DNA of 64,000 nt from Bacteroidales bacterium. Lineage in GTDB: Bacteria; Bacteroidota; Bacteroidia; Bacteroidales; P3. The position numbers and the translations under genes are program-made. Below the pieces are notes generated by a model, which saw only the letters and a list, made by a program, of their open reading frames with translations, was not told the DNA's origin and searched no databases. The stretch spans positions 34,983 to 98,982 of the forward strand of contig JAFXAA010000018.1 of assembly GCA_017522105.1 (NCBI GenBank). The letters are read 5' to 3'. Shown piece after piece: positions 55,767-64,000 of the stretch (position 1 is its first letter; each line of letters starts with the position of its first letter).

Positions 55767-56371
55767 AGGAGACCTCCTTTCTTGCTGATGGTGGCGGCGA
55801 GAAGTTCCTTGGCGCGGAGAAGCCTGATTTTGACGGTGCCCATGGGAATGCCGAGGTGGTCGGCAATCTCTTCGTAGGAGAGGTCTTCGTAGTAGCGCAG
55901 CTGCACAATCTGGCGGTAGGGTTCTTTGAGCTGCCCCACGATGGCTTTGAGGTTCTCGTCGCGCTCCATGCGTATAAGGGCCTCTTCGGGGTTGGGCTGG
56001 TTTGACGGTATTTGGTACTCCACCGCGTCGCCGTCGCGGTTGCGCGCGGCGTCGCTCAACGGAACGGTCTGCAGGCGCTGGCGGCGCAGGTGGTCAATGT
56101 AGGTGTTGACGCCTATGGTGTATAGCCATGAGCTGAAAGTGCCTGTGGGACTGTAGCGGTGGAGCTGCATGAAGGCTTTGACGAAGGTCTCCATGGTGAG
56201 GTCGTCGGCGGTGGTGGTGTTGCGCGTCATGCGCAGCAGCAGCGAGTAGAGCGGCTCGCGATAGGCAGCCATAAGGTCGGCATAGGCCTGGCTGCTGCCT
56301 CGGTCGCGTGCGGCGCAGACGAGCTGATAGTCGTGCTGCATGCGCTCATTGGTGGTCGCTGTGCTCTCCAT
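55763..56371 (-). CDS. ECF RNA polymerase sigma factor
   Basis: 202 residues. Region 2: YSLLLRMTRNTTTADDLTME then FVKAFMQLHRY and SSWLYTIGVNTYIDHLRRQR; region 4: REPYRQIVQLRYYEDLSYEE-like (KEPYRQIVQLRYYEDLSYEE) and IADHLGIPMGTVKIRLLRAK helix-turn-helix. No anti-sigma gene is adjacent. Follows the GT2 gene with an 11-base gap and is coupled to an exported protein. Confidence 0.93.
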   Translation of the reverse strand: MESTATTNERMQHDYQLVCAARDRGSSQAYADLMAAYREPLYSLLLRMTRNTTTADDLTMETFVKAFMQLHRYSPTGTFSSWLYTIGVNTYIDHLRRQRLQTVPLSDAARNRDGDAVEYQIPSNQPNPEEALIRMERDENLKAIVGQLKEPYRQIVQLRYYEDLSYEEIADHLGIPMGTVKIRLLRAKELLAATISKKGGLL

Positions 56372-56382
56372 GTGTTGTAGCG

Positions 56383-57552
56383 CTACTTTTTGAACTTTCT
56401 GTTGTTATGTAACGGCAAAAGTATCAAAAAAGTATTTGCTATGATAAAATAAATTTCAAGCAGGGGGGCGGCGAAGTGTACCATACCGCCATCGAAGCGC
56501 TTGGTGAGGCGCGAGAAGCACACTGTCTGCCATGCCCATTTGGCCGCTACGAGTGCCGCCACGACGGGCCAGACCGACGGGTGGCGGACAATGAGCAGCG
56601 CTGCGGCGGCATAGAAGAGGATGTTGGCCGCCGGGAGTAGTTGCTCGCGGAGGCGGCTGGCGAGGGTGTGTCGGTTGCGAGTTGCCACGCGGTGGCGCCG
56701 CTCGTCGCGCCACATGGCGTAGGTCTTCTTGGGCTCGGCGGTGAGGCAGGCGTCGGCGTCGATGCACACGGCGGTGTTGTGGCGGTCGGCATTCTGGTAG
56801 ACGAAGAGGTCATCGCTGCCGTCGGCAACGTCGTAGTGGCTTATGAAGGCGCCCTGCTTGAAGAAGAAGGAACGGCGGTAGCTCAGGTTGCGCCCCGAGG
56901 CGGTGTAGGGATGCCCGAGGAGGGCGCTGCCGAGGTAGTGGGCGCCGTAGGACAGAGCGTCATACTGCTGCAGGATGCCGAGGAGGCTCTTGGTGCGCTT
57001 CACGCCGCAATAGCCCAGCACAATCTGTGTCTCTTTGTCCGAATATCCCTTGACCATGCCGCGCAGCCAGTTGAGGTTCTTGGGTGTGCAGTCGGGGTCG
57101 GCGAGCATGAGGATGTCGTTGGCCGACGACTTGATGCCTATCGAGAGGGGGTATTTCTTGCCCTGGAAGAGGTTTACATCTTCCTTGAAAGGCACAATCT
57201 TGAGGTGTTTGTAGTAATCCTTGAGGAGCTTGAGCACAAACTGGGTGTCGTCCTGGCTGAGGTAGTCCACCACCACGACCTCAAAGTTGGGGTAGTCTTG
57301 TTCGAGGAGGTAGACGAGGTTCTCGCGAAGCCATGCGGCGTCGTTGTGGGCCGTGAGCACCACGGAGACATGCGGCAGGTCGTCGCCGTTGAGGGAACCG
57401 TTGCCGCGCGAAGCCTGCTTCTTCAGGCCGTAGCGACCTACGCGGAAGTGGAACAGTCCGTAGTAAAGGCACAGGTAGATGAGTGTCGCGAAAAGCACGG
57501 CTGCCAGCGCAATGGCGTAAGGGTCAGTTAGAAAACTATAAAAGATAGGCAT
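56383..57552 (-). CDS. family 2 glycosyltransferase, membrane protein
   Basis: 389 residues. One N-terminal membrane segment (IALAAVLFATLIYLCLYYGL), GT-A domain with VSVVLTAHNDAAWLRENLVY, VVVDYLSQDDTQFVLKLL and LMLADPDCTPKNLNWLRG (the DxD-like ADPDC), acceptor loop SYRRSFFFKQGAF, ending with two or three membrane segments (LLPAANILFYAAAALLIV). Makes a surface polysaccharide or glycolipid; sugar unknown. A TAATTTTG -7-like box lies at 57576-57583. Confidence 0.85.
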   Translation of the reverse strand: MPIFYSFLTDPYAIALAAVLFATLIYLCLYYGLFHFRVGRYGLKKQASRGNGSLNGDDLPHVSVVLTAHNDAAWLRENLVYLLEQDYPNFEVVVVDYLSQDDTQFVLKLLKDYYKHLKIVPFKEDVNLFQGKKYPLSIGIKSSANDILMLADPDCTPKNLNWLRGMVKGYSDKETQIVLGYCGVKRTKSLLGILQQYDALSYGAHYLGSALLGHPYTASGRNLSYRRSFFFKQGAFISHYDVADGSDDLFVYQNADRHNTAVCIDADACLTAEPKKTYAMWRDERRHRVATRNRHTLASRLREQLLPAANILFYAAAALLIVRHPSVWPVVAALVAAKWAWQTVCFSRLTKRFDGGMVHFAAPLLEIYFIIANTFLILLPLHNNRKFKK

Positions 57553-57655
57553 CTGTACACATTTGTTTTAATGTACAAAATTACATAATAAACATGTATG
57601 GCAGACAGCCTTGGCGTCCAAGATATCAACAAGTAATCAACACTCTGCCAAATGC

Positions 57656-58768
57656 CTATAGGCGACGCCCCAACCGGGCCACCATTTCGGCCTTCCAGGT
57701 GCTGTAGTCGCCGTCGATGATGTGGCGGCGTGCCTCGCCGACGAGCCAGAGGTAGAACCTCAGGTTGATGATGGAGCATATCTGCAACCCCAGTATCTCT
57801 TCGGCACGGATGAGGTGGTGCAGGTATGCGAGGGTATAGTCTTTGTAGACAGGCTCGAAGCATGTCTCCCACTTTTTGTTCTTGATGTTGATTGTACCCT
57901 CGGCGGTGAAGAGCAGTCCGTTGCGGCCGTTGCGGGTTGGCATGACGCAGTCAAACATATCCACGCCGCGCTCGATGGCCTCGAGGAGGTTCTGCGGGGT
58001 GCCAACGCCCATCAGGTAGCGGGGCCGGTCCTTGGGCAGGATGGCATTGACCACCTCTATCATCTCGTACATCACCTCCGTGGGCTCGCCCACGGCCAGT
58101 CCGCCTATGGCGCAGCCCTCTGGTTCCTTCGAGGCTATGTATTCTGCCGATATGCGGCGCAGGTCGGCATACTGGCATCCCTGCACTATGGGGAAGAGGG
58201 CCTGGTGGTGGCCGTAGAGAGGTTCCGTCTCCGCGAAATGCGTAATGCAGCGGTCGAGCCAGCGGTGCGTCAGCTCCATGCTCTTCTTGGCATAGCGGTA
58301 GTCGGCATCGCCAGGGCAGCATTCGTCCAGCACCATCATGATGTCGGCCCCGATGACGCGCTCGATGTCCATCACACCTTCTGGGGTGAAGAGGTGGCGG
58401 CTGCCGTCAATGTGGCTGCGGAAGGTGACACCCTCCTCTTTGAGCTTGCGGTTGGCGGCCAGCGAGAAGACCTGGAAGCCCCCGCTGTCGGTCAGCAGAG
58501 GGCGGTCCCATGCGTTGAAGCGGTGCAGGCCGCCCGCCTGGCGCAGTATGTCGCAGCCGGGCCGCAGGTAGAGGTGGTAGGTGTTGCCCAGTATGATCTG
58601 TGCCTTCACCTCGTCTTTCAGCTCCTGCTGGTGCACAGCCTTCACCGTGCCCTGTGTGCCCACGGGCATGAAGATAGGGGTCTGTATGTCGCCGTGGTCG
58701 GTGCGTATCACACCGGCGCGGGCGCCGCCGCAGGTGGCGTCGAGGTCAAAGGTTAGGCGGTCAATCAT
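57656..58768 (-). CDS. tgt: tRNA-guanine transglycosylase
   Basis: 370 residues. TGT features: FMPVGTQGTVKAVHQQEL, LGNTYHLYLRPG, catalytic Asp in LLTDSGGFQVFSL, GGLAVGEPTEVMYEMIE, YLMGVGTPQNLLEAIERGVD, DCVMPTRNGRNGLLFTAEG. Exchanges guanine-34 for preQ1 in the queuosine pathway; queA of the same pathway is at 18953. The usual zinc-binding CxCxxC is not present: at that place the sequence is KWETCFEPVYKDYTLAYLHH with a single Cys. Confidence 0.94.
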   Translation of the reverse strand: MIDRLTFDLDATCGGARAGVIRTDHGDIQTPIFMPVGTQGTVKAVHQQELKDEVKAQIILGNTYHLYLRPGCDILRQAGGLHRFNAWDRPLLTDSGGFQVFSLAANRKLKEEGVTFRSHIDGSRHLFTPEGVMDIERVIGADIMMVLDECCPGDADYRYAKKSMELTHRWLDRCITHFAETEPLYGHHQALFPIVQGCQYADLRRISAEYIASKEPEGCAIGGLAVGEPTEVMYEMIEVVNAILPKDRPRYLMGVGTPQNLLEAIERGVDMFDCVMPTRNGRNGLLFTAEGTINIKNKKWETCFEPVYKDYTLAYLHHLIRAEEILGLQICSIINLRFYLWLVGEARRHIIDGDYSTWKAEMVARLGRRL

Positions 58769-60330
58769 CGTTTAATAAGTATTAACTCAGAGAGGCAAAG
58801 GTCATTGTATTTCAGTCCGCGTGTGATAGCGGAAATGTAGATGCGCAGTTCGGTGTAGTAGAGAACCGACCAGGGGCCATAATTGTTTGTCAGGCTGACC
58901 AGTGTGGCGTTGTCGATAAGCGTTTTCCAGTCGTAAGCCGCAGGTTCCCTTGTGGGGAACTTGTCGGGAACAGTCACCCAATAACGGTGGTAGTCGTTCA
59001 CACGCACTCTTTTGCCGAAGAGGTCGTCGTCGGAAGCAATGTAGGTGGTGTCTGGCTTTTCGTTAACGCCGAATTCGTGTACACTGTAGCCGTTGCCGGT
59101 GACCATCATGCTGTCGATGCGCGAGTTGTTGCGCCAAGTGTCGGCGTTTTTGGTGTAGCCGTTCAGCAGAATCATGCCCTCCAGAGGGGTGGGCTGCTTG
59201 AAACGGATGGTGATGTAGAGAGAGTCGTTTTTGTCTGTACGCAGTACGGTGGCCGTTGACGGGTCGAGGTCGGTGAGGTTGCCGACGGGATATTTCTTGT
59301 CCACGCCGCCCACCTCGATGGTGTATTCCGACGAAGGTACCCGGTTGTTCAGCAGGCGGTCGAGCTGCTGGTGCGGCGGTTGTTTAAGCTTGTAGTCTAT
59401 GGTGAAGGGTTCGGCGGCGGCGAGGTCGAAACGGCTGGTCTCGTAGTGCCAGAGGTTGCCCTGCTGCTTCATGGGCAGACCTTTGATGCCGCTAGCCGTG
59501 CCACCATGTCCGCGAAGCCAATAACCATCGGTTATAAGATTGACCTTCGATGCATCAACCATTGCGCGGAAGTGGTTGGCATGGCCGTCGCCCCAATAGG
59601 CGGCAGGGGTGAAGTCGTAGTAGAAACGCAGGTTCCAGTAGTAATCGCCCCAGAATTCCAAGACATTGTACTTGCGAAGGTAGGCACCCTCCGAAAATGC
59701 AGACTCCACCTTGTAGCTCACCTCCAGCGTCACAAAACCGTTCGCGGGAATGGTGAGGTAGGTATAGTACCAGCGGCGGGAGACTGCCTTGGTGTAAGAA
59801 TAAATCTCCTCGCCGTAGAGAGCGAAGAGGCTGTCCTCGATGTGCTTGAAATTCCGGCCTACGGTGTCAACATCTATTAGAACATCATCTGCAATGATTT
59901 TTCTTGAAGGGGTAATTACTGTGTCACGCGAACATTGCCATGGCAACTGGCTGTCACCCAGCATGAAGGTGACATTGCGGATATATCCGTCGCGCCAGCC
60001 AACCTCCATCTCTGATTCGGAGTAATCGTCGAGGTTCGTCCATTTTGCGGGTCCGCTGCCCCAGTAGTCGATAGGGAATCCGTAGGGCAGGCTGTCGAAC
60101 GAGCGGCTACTGCGGTTGTGCAACAAGTAGCGCACCGTCACGGTGGTGTAGAGACCGTCGGGTACGAAGGTGACATGCTCGTCCACAAGCTGCACCTCGG
60201 GAACGTGTACAGCCACTGGGGTGGGCGAGAGGGTGATGGCGGAATGCACTGCCACGGGGTCGCCATTGGCCCACACAACCATTACCGACGCCAGCATCAT
60301 TGCCAGCGTCAGGATGCCTCTGCGAATCAT
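58765..60330 (-). CDS. large exported protein, discoidin/NADase-type glycan-binding C-terminus likely
   Basis: 521 residues. Signal peptide (LTLAMMLASVMVVWANG). Residues ~40-330 are beta-rich with VTVRYLLHNRSSRSFDSLPY and FVTLEVSYKVESAFSEG (uncharacterised, resembling secretion-associated domains). Residues ~355-500 (NLTDLDPSTATVLRTDKND, SLYITIRFKQPTPLEGMILL, NGYTKNADTWRNNSRIDSMM) have the layout of a discoidin-like, NADase-type carbohydrate-binding domain. Overlaps tgt by 4 bases, although it has no evident link to tRNA modification. Confidence 0.6.
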   Translation of the reverse strand: MIRRGILTLAMMLASVMVVWANGDPVAVHSAITLSPTPVAVHVPEVQLVDEHVTFVPDGLYTTVTVRYLLHNRSSRSFDSLPYGFPIDYWGSGPAKWTNLDDYSESEMEVGWRDGYIRNVTFMLGDSQLPWQCSRDTVITPSRKIIADDVLIDVDTVGRNFKHIEDSLFALYGEEIYSYTKAVSRRWYYTYLTIPANGFVTLEVSYKVESAFSEGAYLRKYNVLEFWGDYYWNLRFYYDFTPAAYWGDGHANHFRAMVDASKVNLITDGYWLRGHGGTASGIKGLPMKQQGNLWHYETSRFDLAAAEPFTIDYKLKQPPHQQLDRLLNNRVPSSEYTIEVGGVDKKYPVGNLTDLDPSTATVLRTDKNDSLYITIRFKQPTPLEGMILLNGYTKNADTWRNNSRIDSMMVTGNGYSVHEFGVNEKPDTTYIASDDDLFGKRVRVNDYHRYWVTVPDKFPTREPAAYDWKTLIDNATLVSLTNNYGPWSVLYYTELRIYISAITRGLKYNDLCLSELILIKR

Positions 60331-60342
60331 CGTAAGGCGCTG

Positions 60343-60588
60343 TTAGAGGGCTACGCCTTCTATCTTCGCGCGTGCTTCGAGCACAGCCTTGTAGTCGTTC
60401 ATGGCGCGCATCTGCAGGTCGTAGATGCTGCGCGGGCAGTCGGGCGTGAAGGTCAGCTTGCCGCTGTCCCACAGCTTCAGCACGGCCTCAAGGTTCTCCT
60501 TGCGGTTCAGCAGGTGGTAGTATTCGCCTTTCATTCTTTCCTTGTAGTCCTGGGAAAGCATCAGGGTGGTGATTGTCTGTAAATCCAT
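60343..60588 (-). CDS. small protein resembling phage (crAss-type gp48) family
   Basis: 81 residues, mostly alpha-helical: DYKERMKGEYYHLLNRKENL, a short FTPDCP segment, and IYDLQMRAMNDYKAVLEARAKIEG. The pattern (DYKER ... FTPxCP ... M.DY..vLe.Ra.ieG) recalls small phage proteins of the crAss001_48-related kind, which I judge from memory only. No signal or membrane segment. Confidence 0.5.
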   Translation of the reverse strand: MDLQTITTLMLSQDYKERMKGEYYHLLNRKENLEAVLKLWDSGKLTFTPDCPRSIYDLQMRAMNDYKAVLEARAKIEGVAL

Positions 60589-60600
60589 AATATGATGGTG

Positions 60601-60828
60601 TTAATTTAACGGTTGCTTGTCTTGCTTGCCTGTTCCCGTGCGTATGGCATCTGTGACGATGCTGATTATTGTACACAATGAGGCGATAATGAGTCCGCTT
60701 AATAATGCGTTTCGTGGGCTGTTTTTGTGTTGGTATATTTCCTCAAGGAAAACGACAACAGTCCATCCAACAAACACAATCGGGTATATCCACTTGTTTT
60801 CTTTGATGTAGTTTTTTGGGGCAGCCAT
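60601..60828 (-). CDS. small two-helix membrane protein
   Basis: 75 residues. Membrane segments WIYPIVFVGWTVVVFLEEIY and ALLSGLIIASLCTIISIVTD with a short basic loop. No function known. Stop is 12 bases before the crAss-like small gene and its start is 4 bases from the alaS stop. Confidence 0.5.
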   Translation of the reverse strand: MAAPKNYIKENKWIYPIVFVGWTVVVFLEEIYQHKNSPRNALLSGLIIASLCTIISIVTDAIRTGTGKQDKQPLN

Positions 60829-60832
60829 AACA

Positions 60833-63427
60833 CTATCCGATTAATTCTTTGGCTACGCTGAGGGCCTTGTCGAGGCCGTCGGGGTTTTTGCCGCCTGCCG
60901 TGGCGAAGTGGGGCTGGCCGCCGCCGCCGCCCTGTATCTCCTTGCCGAGGGTGCGCACCATCTGGCCTGCGTTGAGGCCGGCGTCCACGCGGTTCTGGCC
61001 GAGCACTATGAGCAGTGCGGGCTTGCCGGCGGTCACGCTGCCCAGCACCACAGCCATGTCGGGGCACTCGTTGCGGAGCGCCATGACGGCGTCTTTCAGC
61101 GTGTTGACGTCGGTATCCATGCGCTCTATGAGCACCGGGCTGGCGTCGAGGCGGGCGGCTATGCTGCGGGCCACGCCGGCGGCTATCTCTTCTTTCAGTT
61201 TTCCGCTTTCCGCTTTCAGTTTTGCGTTCTCCTCCTGCAGCTTGGCTATGGAGGCCGTGAGGTCTTTGGTGCCTTTGAACATCTCGGTCAGGGCGGACAG
61301 CTGCTCCTGCTGCGCGTCGGCATAGGCGGTGGCGCCCTGGGCCGTGACGGCCTCTATGCGGCGCATGCCGGCGGCTATGGCGCCCTCGCTGACGATGCGG
61401 AACGAGCCTATCATGCCGGTGTTCTGCACGTGGGTGCCGCCGCAGAACTCTATGCTGGGGCCGTATTTCACCACGCGCACCTTGTCGCCGTACTTCTCGC
61501 CGAAGAGGGCCATGGCGCCGAGCTTCTGGGCCTCGGCTATGGGCATGGCGCGGTGCTCCTCCAGGGGCAGGCACTGGCGTATCATCTCATTGACGCGGCG
61601 CTCCACGTCGCGTATCTGCTCATGGCTGAGCTTCTCGAAATGGCTGAAGTCGAAGCGCAAGCGCTGCGGGTCCACACTGGAGCCTTTCTGTTCCACGTGG
61701 CTGCCCAGCACCTGGCGCAGGGCGTAGTGCATCAGGTGTGTGGCCGAGTGGTTGCATGCCGTGGCCTGGCGGTCGGCGGCGTTCACGCTGGCGTGGAATG
61801 TCGCCGTCAGGTCGTCGGGAAGCTGCTCCACGATGTGCACTGTCAGGCCGTTCTCCTTCTTGGTGCTGAGAACTTTCCACTTTCCGCTTTCCGTTCTCAA
61901 CTCTCCCGTGTCGCCAGCCTGGCCGCCGCTCTCGCCGTAGAAGGGGGTGCGGTCCAGCACCAGCTGGTAGAACTCCTTGTCCTTGGCTTTCACGTGGCGG
62001 TAGCGGGCTATGCGCACGTCGGCCTCCAGCATGTCGTAGCCCACGAACTCCTGCTCCACGCCCGGCAGCAGCTCCTGCCAGTCGTCGCTCTCCACCTTGG
62101 CGGCGCCGCGGCTGCGCTCCTTTTGGGCTGCGAGGCCGCGCTGGAAGCCATCCATGTCCACCGTCATGCCTTTCTCCGAGGCCAGCAGCTGCGTGAGGTC
62201 CACGGGGAAGCCGTAGGTGTCGAAGAGCTCGAAGGCGAAGTCGCCGTCCACCACCTTGGTGGCGCACTTGGCGGCGTAGTCCTCGAAGCGCTTGATGCCG
62301 CCGGCGAGGGTGCGCAGGAAGGCCTGCTCCTCCTCAAGGAGTATGCGCTGTATCAGCTCCTGCTGCTTCTGCAGCTCGGGGAACTGGTGGCCCATCTGGC
62401 CCACGAGGGTGGGCACCAGGGTGTTGAGGAACGGCTCGTTGAAGCCGAGGAAGGTGTAGCCGTAGCGCACGGCGCGGCGCAGGATGCGGCGTATGACGTA
62501 GCCCGCCTTGACGTTGGAGGGCAGCTGGCCGTCGGCTATGCTGAAACTCACGGCGCGCAGGTGGTCGGCGCAGACGCGCAGTGCCACGTCGGTGGCCTCG
62601 TCCTTGCCATACTCCTTGCCGGCCTTGGCTGCCAGCTCCTGGATGAGGGGCTGGAAGACGTCGGTGTCGTAGTTCGAGCGCTTGCCCTGCATCACCATGC
62701 AGAGGCGCTCAAAGCCCATGCCCGTGTCGATGTGCTTGGCCGCCAGGGGCTCCAGTGAGCCGTCGGCCTTGCGGTTAAACTGCATGAACACCAGGTTCCA
62801 TATCTCTATCACCTGCGGGTTGTCCTTGTTCACCAGGTCTTTGCCCGGCACCTTGGCCTTCTCTTCCGGGGTGCGAATGTCCACGTGTATCTCCGAGCAG
62901 GGACCGCAGGGGCCCTGGTCGCCCATCTCCCAGAAGTTGTCCTTCTTCGAGCCGCGCAGGATGCGGTCTTCGCTGATGTGCTCCTTCCAGAAGCCGTAGG
63001 CCTCGGTGTCCATGCCCAGACCCTCCTTCTCGTCGCCGCCGAAGACGGTGACGTAGAGCCAGTCTTTGTTGATCTTCATCACCTCGGTGAGGAACTCCCA
63101 GGCGTAGGCTATGGCCTCTTTCTTGAAGTAGTCGCCGAAGCTCCAGTTGCCCAGCATCTCGAACATGGTGTGGTGGTAGGTGTCGTGTCCTACCGCCTCC
63201 AGGTCGTTGTGCTTGCCGCTGACGCGGGGGCACTTCTGGCTGTCGGTGGCGCGGGGCCACTGGCGCTGCTGGTTGCCGAGGAATATGTCCTTGAACTGGT
63301 TCATGCCGGCGTTGGTGAACATCAGCGTCGGGTCGTTCTTGATGACCATCGGTGCACTGGGCACCACATGGTGCTGCTTGCTCTCGAAAAAGTCGAGGAA
63401 TGCTTTGCGTATCTCGTTGCTTGTCAT
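60833..63427 (-). CDS. alaS: alanyl-tRNA synthetase
   Basis: 864 residues. Class II catalytic core at the N-terminus (FLDFFESKQHHVVPSAPMV, FTNAGMNQFKDIFLG), middle GFERLCMVMQGKRSNYDTDV, editing site HSATHLMHYALRQVLGSHV and CGGTHVQNTGMIGSFRI, C-terminal GGGGGQPHFATAGGKNPDGL. Charges tRNA-Ala and clears mischarged Ser. Two short stretches (GELRTESGKWKVLSTKKENG and KLKAESGKLKEE) share GGAAAGCGGAAAG-type DNA and may be repeat-derived insertions. Confidence 0.97.
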   Translation of the reverse strand: MTSNEIRKAFLDFFESKQHHVVPSAPMVIKNDPTLMFTNAGMNQFKDIFLGNQQRQWPRATDSQKCPRVSGKHNDLEAVGHDTYHHTMFEMLGNWSFGDYFKKEAIAYAWEFLTEVMKINKDWLYVTVFGGDEKEGLGMDTEAYGFWKEHISEDRILRGSKKDNFWEMGDQGPCGPCSEIHVDIRTPEEKAKVPGKDLVNKDNPQVIEIWNLVFMQFNRKADGSLEPLAAKHIDTGMGFERLCMVMQGKRSNYDTDVFQPLIQELAAKAGKEYGKDEATDVALRVCADHLRAVSFSIADGQLPSNVKAGYVIRRILRRAVRYGYTFLGFNEPFLNTLVPTLVGQMGHQFPELQKQQELIQRILLEEEQAFLRTLAGGIKRFEDYAAKCATKVVDGDFAFELFDTYGFPVDLTQLLASEKGMTVDMDGFQRGLAAQKERSRGAAKVESDDWQELLPGVEQEFVGYDMLEADVRIARYRHVKAKDKEFYQLVLDRTPFYGESGGQAGDTGELRTESGKWKVLSTKKENGLTVHIVEQLPDDLTATFHASVNAADRQATACNHSATHLMHYALRQVLGSHVEQKGSSVDPQRLRFDFSHFEKLSHEQIRDVERRVNEMIRQCLPLEEHRAMPIAEAQKLGAMALFGEKYGDKVRVVKYGPSIEFCGGTHVQNTGMIGSFRIVSEGAIAAGMRRIEAVTAQGATAYADAQQEQLSALTEMFKGTKDLTASIAKLQEENAKLKAESGKLKEEIAAGVARSIAARLDASPVLIERMDTDVNTLKDAVMALRNECPDMAVVLGSVTAGKPALLIVLGQNRVDAGLNAGQMVRTLGKEIQGGGGGQPHFATAGGKNPDGLDKALSVAKELIG

Positions 63428-63434
63428 ATCTTTT

Positions 63435-63794
63435 TTAGAATTCTTCTCTTTCCACCATCAGGATGCCGTTCTGCGGCACGATGAAGTATTTTTTGCCGTC
63501 GTACTTGAGCTCCACGGCGTTCTTGAGCATGAAGATGGCCATGTCGCCCGGATGCACCTGCAGGGGCAGGTACTTGGGTTCGCCGTCGGAGGGTTTCCAA
63601 CTCTCGTCGCCGTCGGTGGAGGGCAGGGGATAGCCGGGGCCGCACTTGACGATGTAGCCTGTCTGTATCTCCTCCTTCTCCTGGTAGCCGGCGGGCAGCA
63701 GCAGCCCCCCTTTGGTCTTGTGTGTGGCCACGGCAGGCTCCACCAGCACGCGGTCGCCAATCACTATCAGCTTGTCTATGTTGTTGTTCTGCAT
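63435..63794 (-). CDS. GroES-like co-chaperonin family protein
   Basis: 119 residues from ATG at 63794; the next upstream start (63821) lies on the -7 box and is rejected. GroES fold: DKLIVIGDRVLVEPAVATHK, GGLLLPAGYQEKEEIQTGYI, PGDMAIFMLKNAVELKYDGK and EREEF. The KTKGGLLLP loop is the GroEL-contact position. No groEL is adjacent and it differs from standard GroES, as in the short solitary forms seen in Bacteroidales. Role uncertain. Confidence 0.8.
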   Translation of the reverse strand: MQNNNIDKLIVIGDRVLVEPAVATHKTKGGLLLPAGYQEKEEIQTGYIVKCGPGYPLPSTDGDESWKPSDGEPKYLPLQVHPGDMAIFMLKNAVELKYDGKKYFIVPQNGILMVEREEF

Positions 63795-63818
63795 TTCTTG
63801 TCGCTGTAATCTATTCTG

Positions 63819-63826
63819 CAAAGATA
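63819..63826 (-). promoter_or_regulatory. -7 box of the GroES-like gene
   Basis: TATCTTTG on the minus strand, 25 bases before the chosen start; -33 not clear. Confidence 0.5.
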
Positions 63827-63887
63827 CGCAAAAAAAACATATTTCGCCCTTGCGCGCGCAAAAATATTTATTTTGTACCCCTTTCCT

Positions 63888-64000
63888 CCGCTTCCTCTAC
63901 GGAGCCCCTACGGCATTTCTTCCGCCGTTGGGCGTAGTGCCGTCGCCTCCGCGACGGCACTTCTTCAGTAGTTCTTCAGTAGTTCTTAAGTAGTTCTTCA
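63888..64000. repeat. palindromic repeat family 1, copy F (cut by the window edge)
   Basis: Same order as copy A (TACGGAGCCCCTACGGCATT, the CCGTCGCCTCCGCGACGG hairpin, TTCTTCAGTAG units), here with a fourth unit altered to TTAAGTAG. The second arm lies beyond the window. Confidence 0.85.

Overview
The window looks like a chromosomal segment of a G+C-rich member of the Bacteroidota, most likely order Bacteroidales (by eye; composition was not counted). The evidence is: several promoters of the Bacteroidota type (TAnnTTTG -7 box, three of them with TTTG exactly 20 bases upstream: 20406-20437, 38349-38380 and 54199-54230); type IX secretion and gliding-related proteins (PorD/DUF4835, a GldB-like lipoprotein, a CHU_C-type C-terminal domain, an orphan sorting-domain fragment); Bacteroidota-restricted families (DUF6266, DUF2027, PCMD lipoprotein, short GroES-like protein); and a predominance of genes without Shine-Dalgarno sequences. 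Most genes are housekeeping or envelope genes in tight, co-directional runs with 4-base ATGA overlaps.

Layout. 1-1.4 kb: end of an ADP-forming acyl-CoA synthetase, an outer-membrane barrel, and a scrambled second barrel gene. 1.4-5.3 kb (minus): complete GDP-D-glycero-D-manno-heptose pathway (gmhA, hddA, gmhB, hddC) plus a glycosyltransferase. 5.7-12.9 kb (plus): sufB, rRNA/tRNA methyltransferase, redox protein, acetyltransferase, HD hydrolase, mpl and small proteins. 12.9-17.4 kb: Bro-N gene running into a palindromic tandem array, lipoprotein, ispG, two membrane proteins of which the second carries an AraC-type domain. 17.4-20 kb (minus): rarA, queA. 20.4-21.4 kb: an IS30-family insertion sequence. 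21.5-23.7 kb (plus): mltD-like, divIC-like, NlpC/P60. 23.7-29.7 kb (minus): DUF2461, nfo, pepE, LRR lipoprotein, gyrB. 30-33.4 kb (plus): DUF6266, lipoprotein, porD, aminotransferase. 33.5-37.6 kb (minus): DUF819, 2-hydroxyacid dehydrogenase, flavin reductase, dnaA. 37.6-38.45 kb: AT-rich gap, candidate oriC. 38.45-39.4 kb: corA. 39.7-46.8 kb (minus): six-gene run with SUI1, lipid kinase, sulfatase-like, GldB-like, GT90 and DUF349. 47-53.8 kb (minus): four-gene run with a universal-stress-like protein, a 1260-residue type IX cargo, a barrel protein and a PCMD lipoprotein. 54 kb: tRNA-Arg(ACG). 54.3-63.8 kb (minus): acetyltransferase, ECF sigma factor with an envelope protein, GT2, tgt, a large exported protein, two small proteins, alaS and a GroES-like protein.

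The most unusual content is not a gene. The window carries several families of short palindromic repeats. One (six copies: 5443, 20155, 38241, 46931, 53878, 63888) is intergenic and folds into very long hairpins. Two other families lie INSIDE open genes without breaking them: an 81-bp palindrome in rarA (27 codons, with a sister copy just outside the gene) and two copies of a ~92-bp palindrome in the universal-stress-like gene, both read in the same frame and giving nearly the same peptide. This resembles the coding palindromic elements known from Rickettsia. A fourth array, 41-bp units with a GCATATATGC core, forms the 3' end of a Bro-N gene. All similarity statements are from reading the translated sequence; no searches were run.
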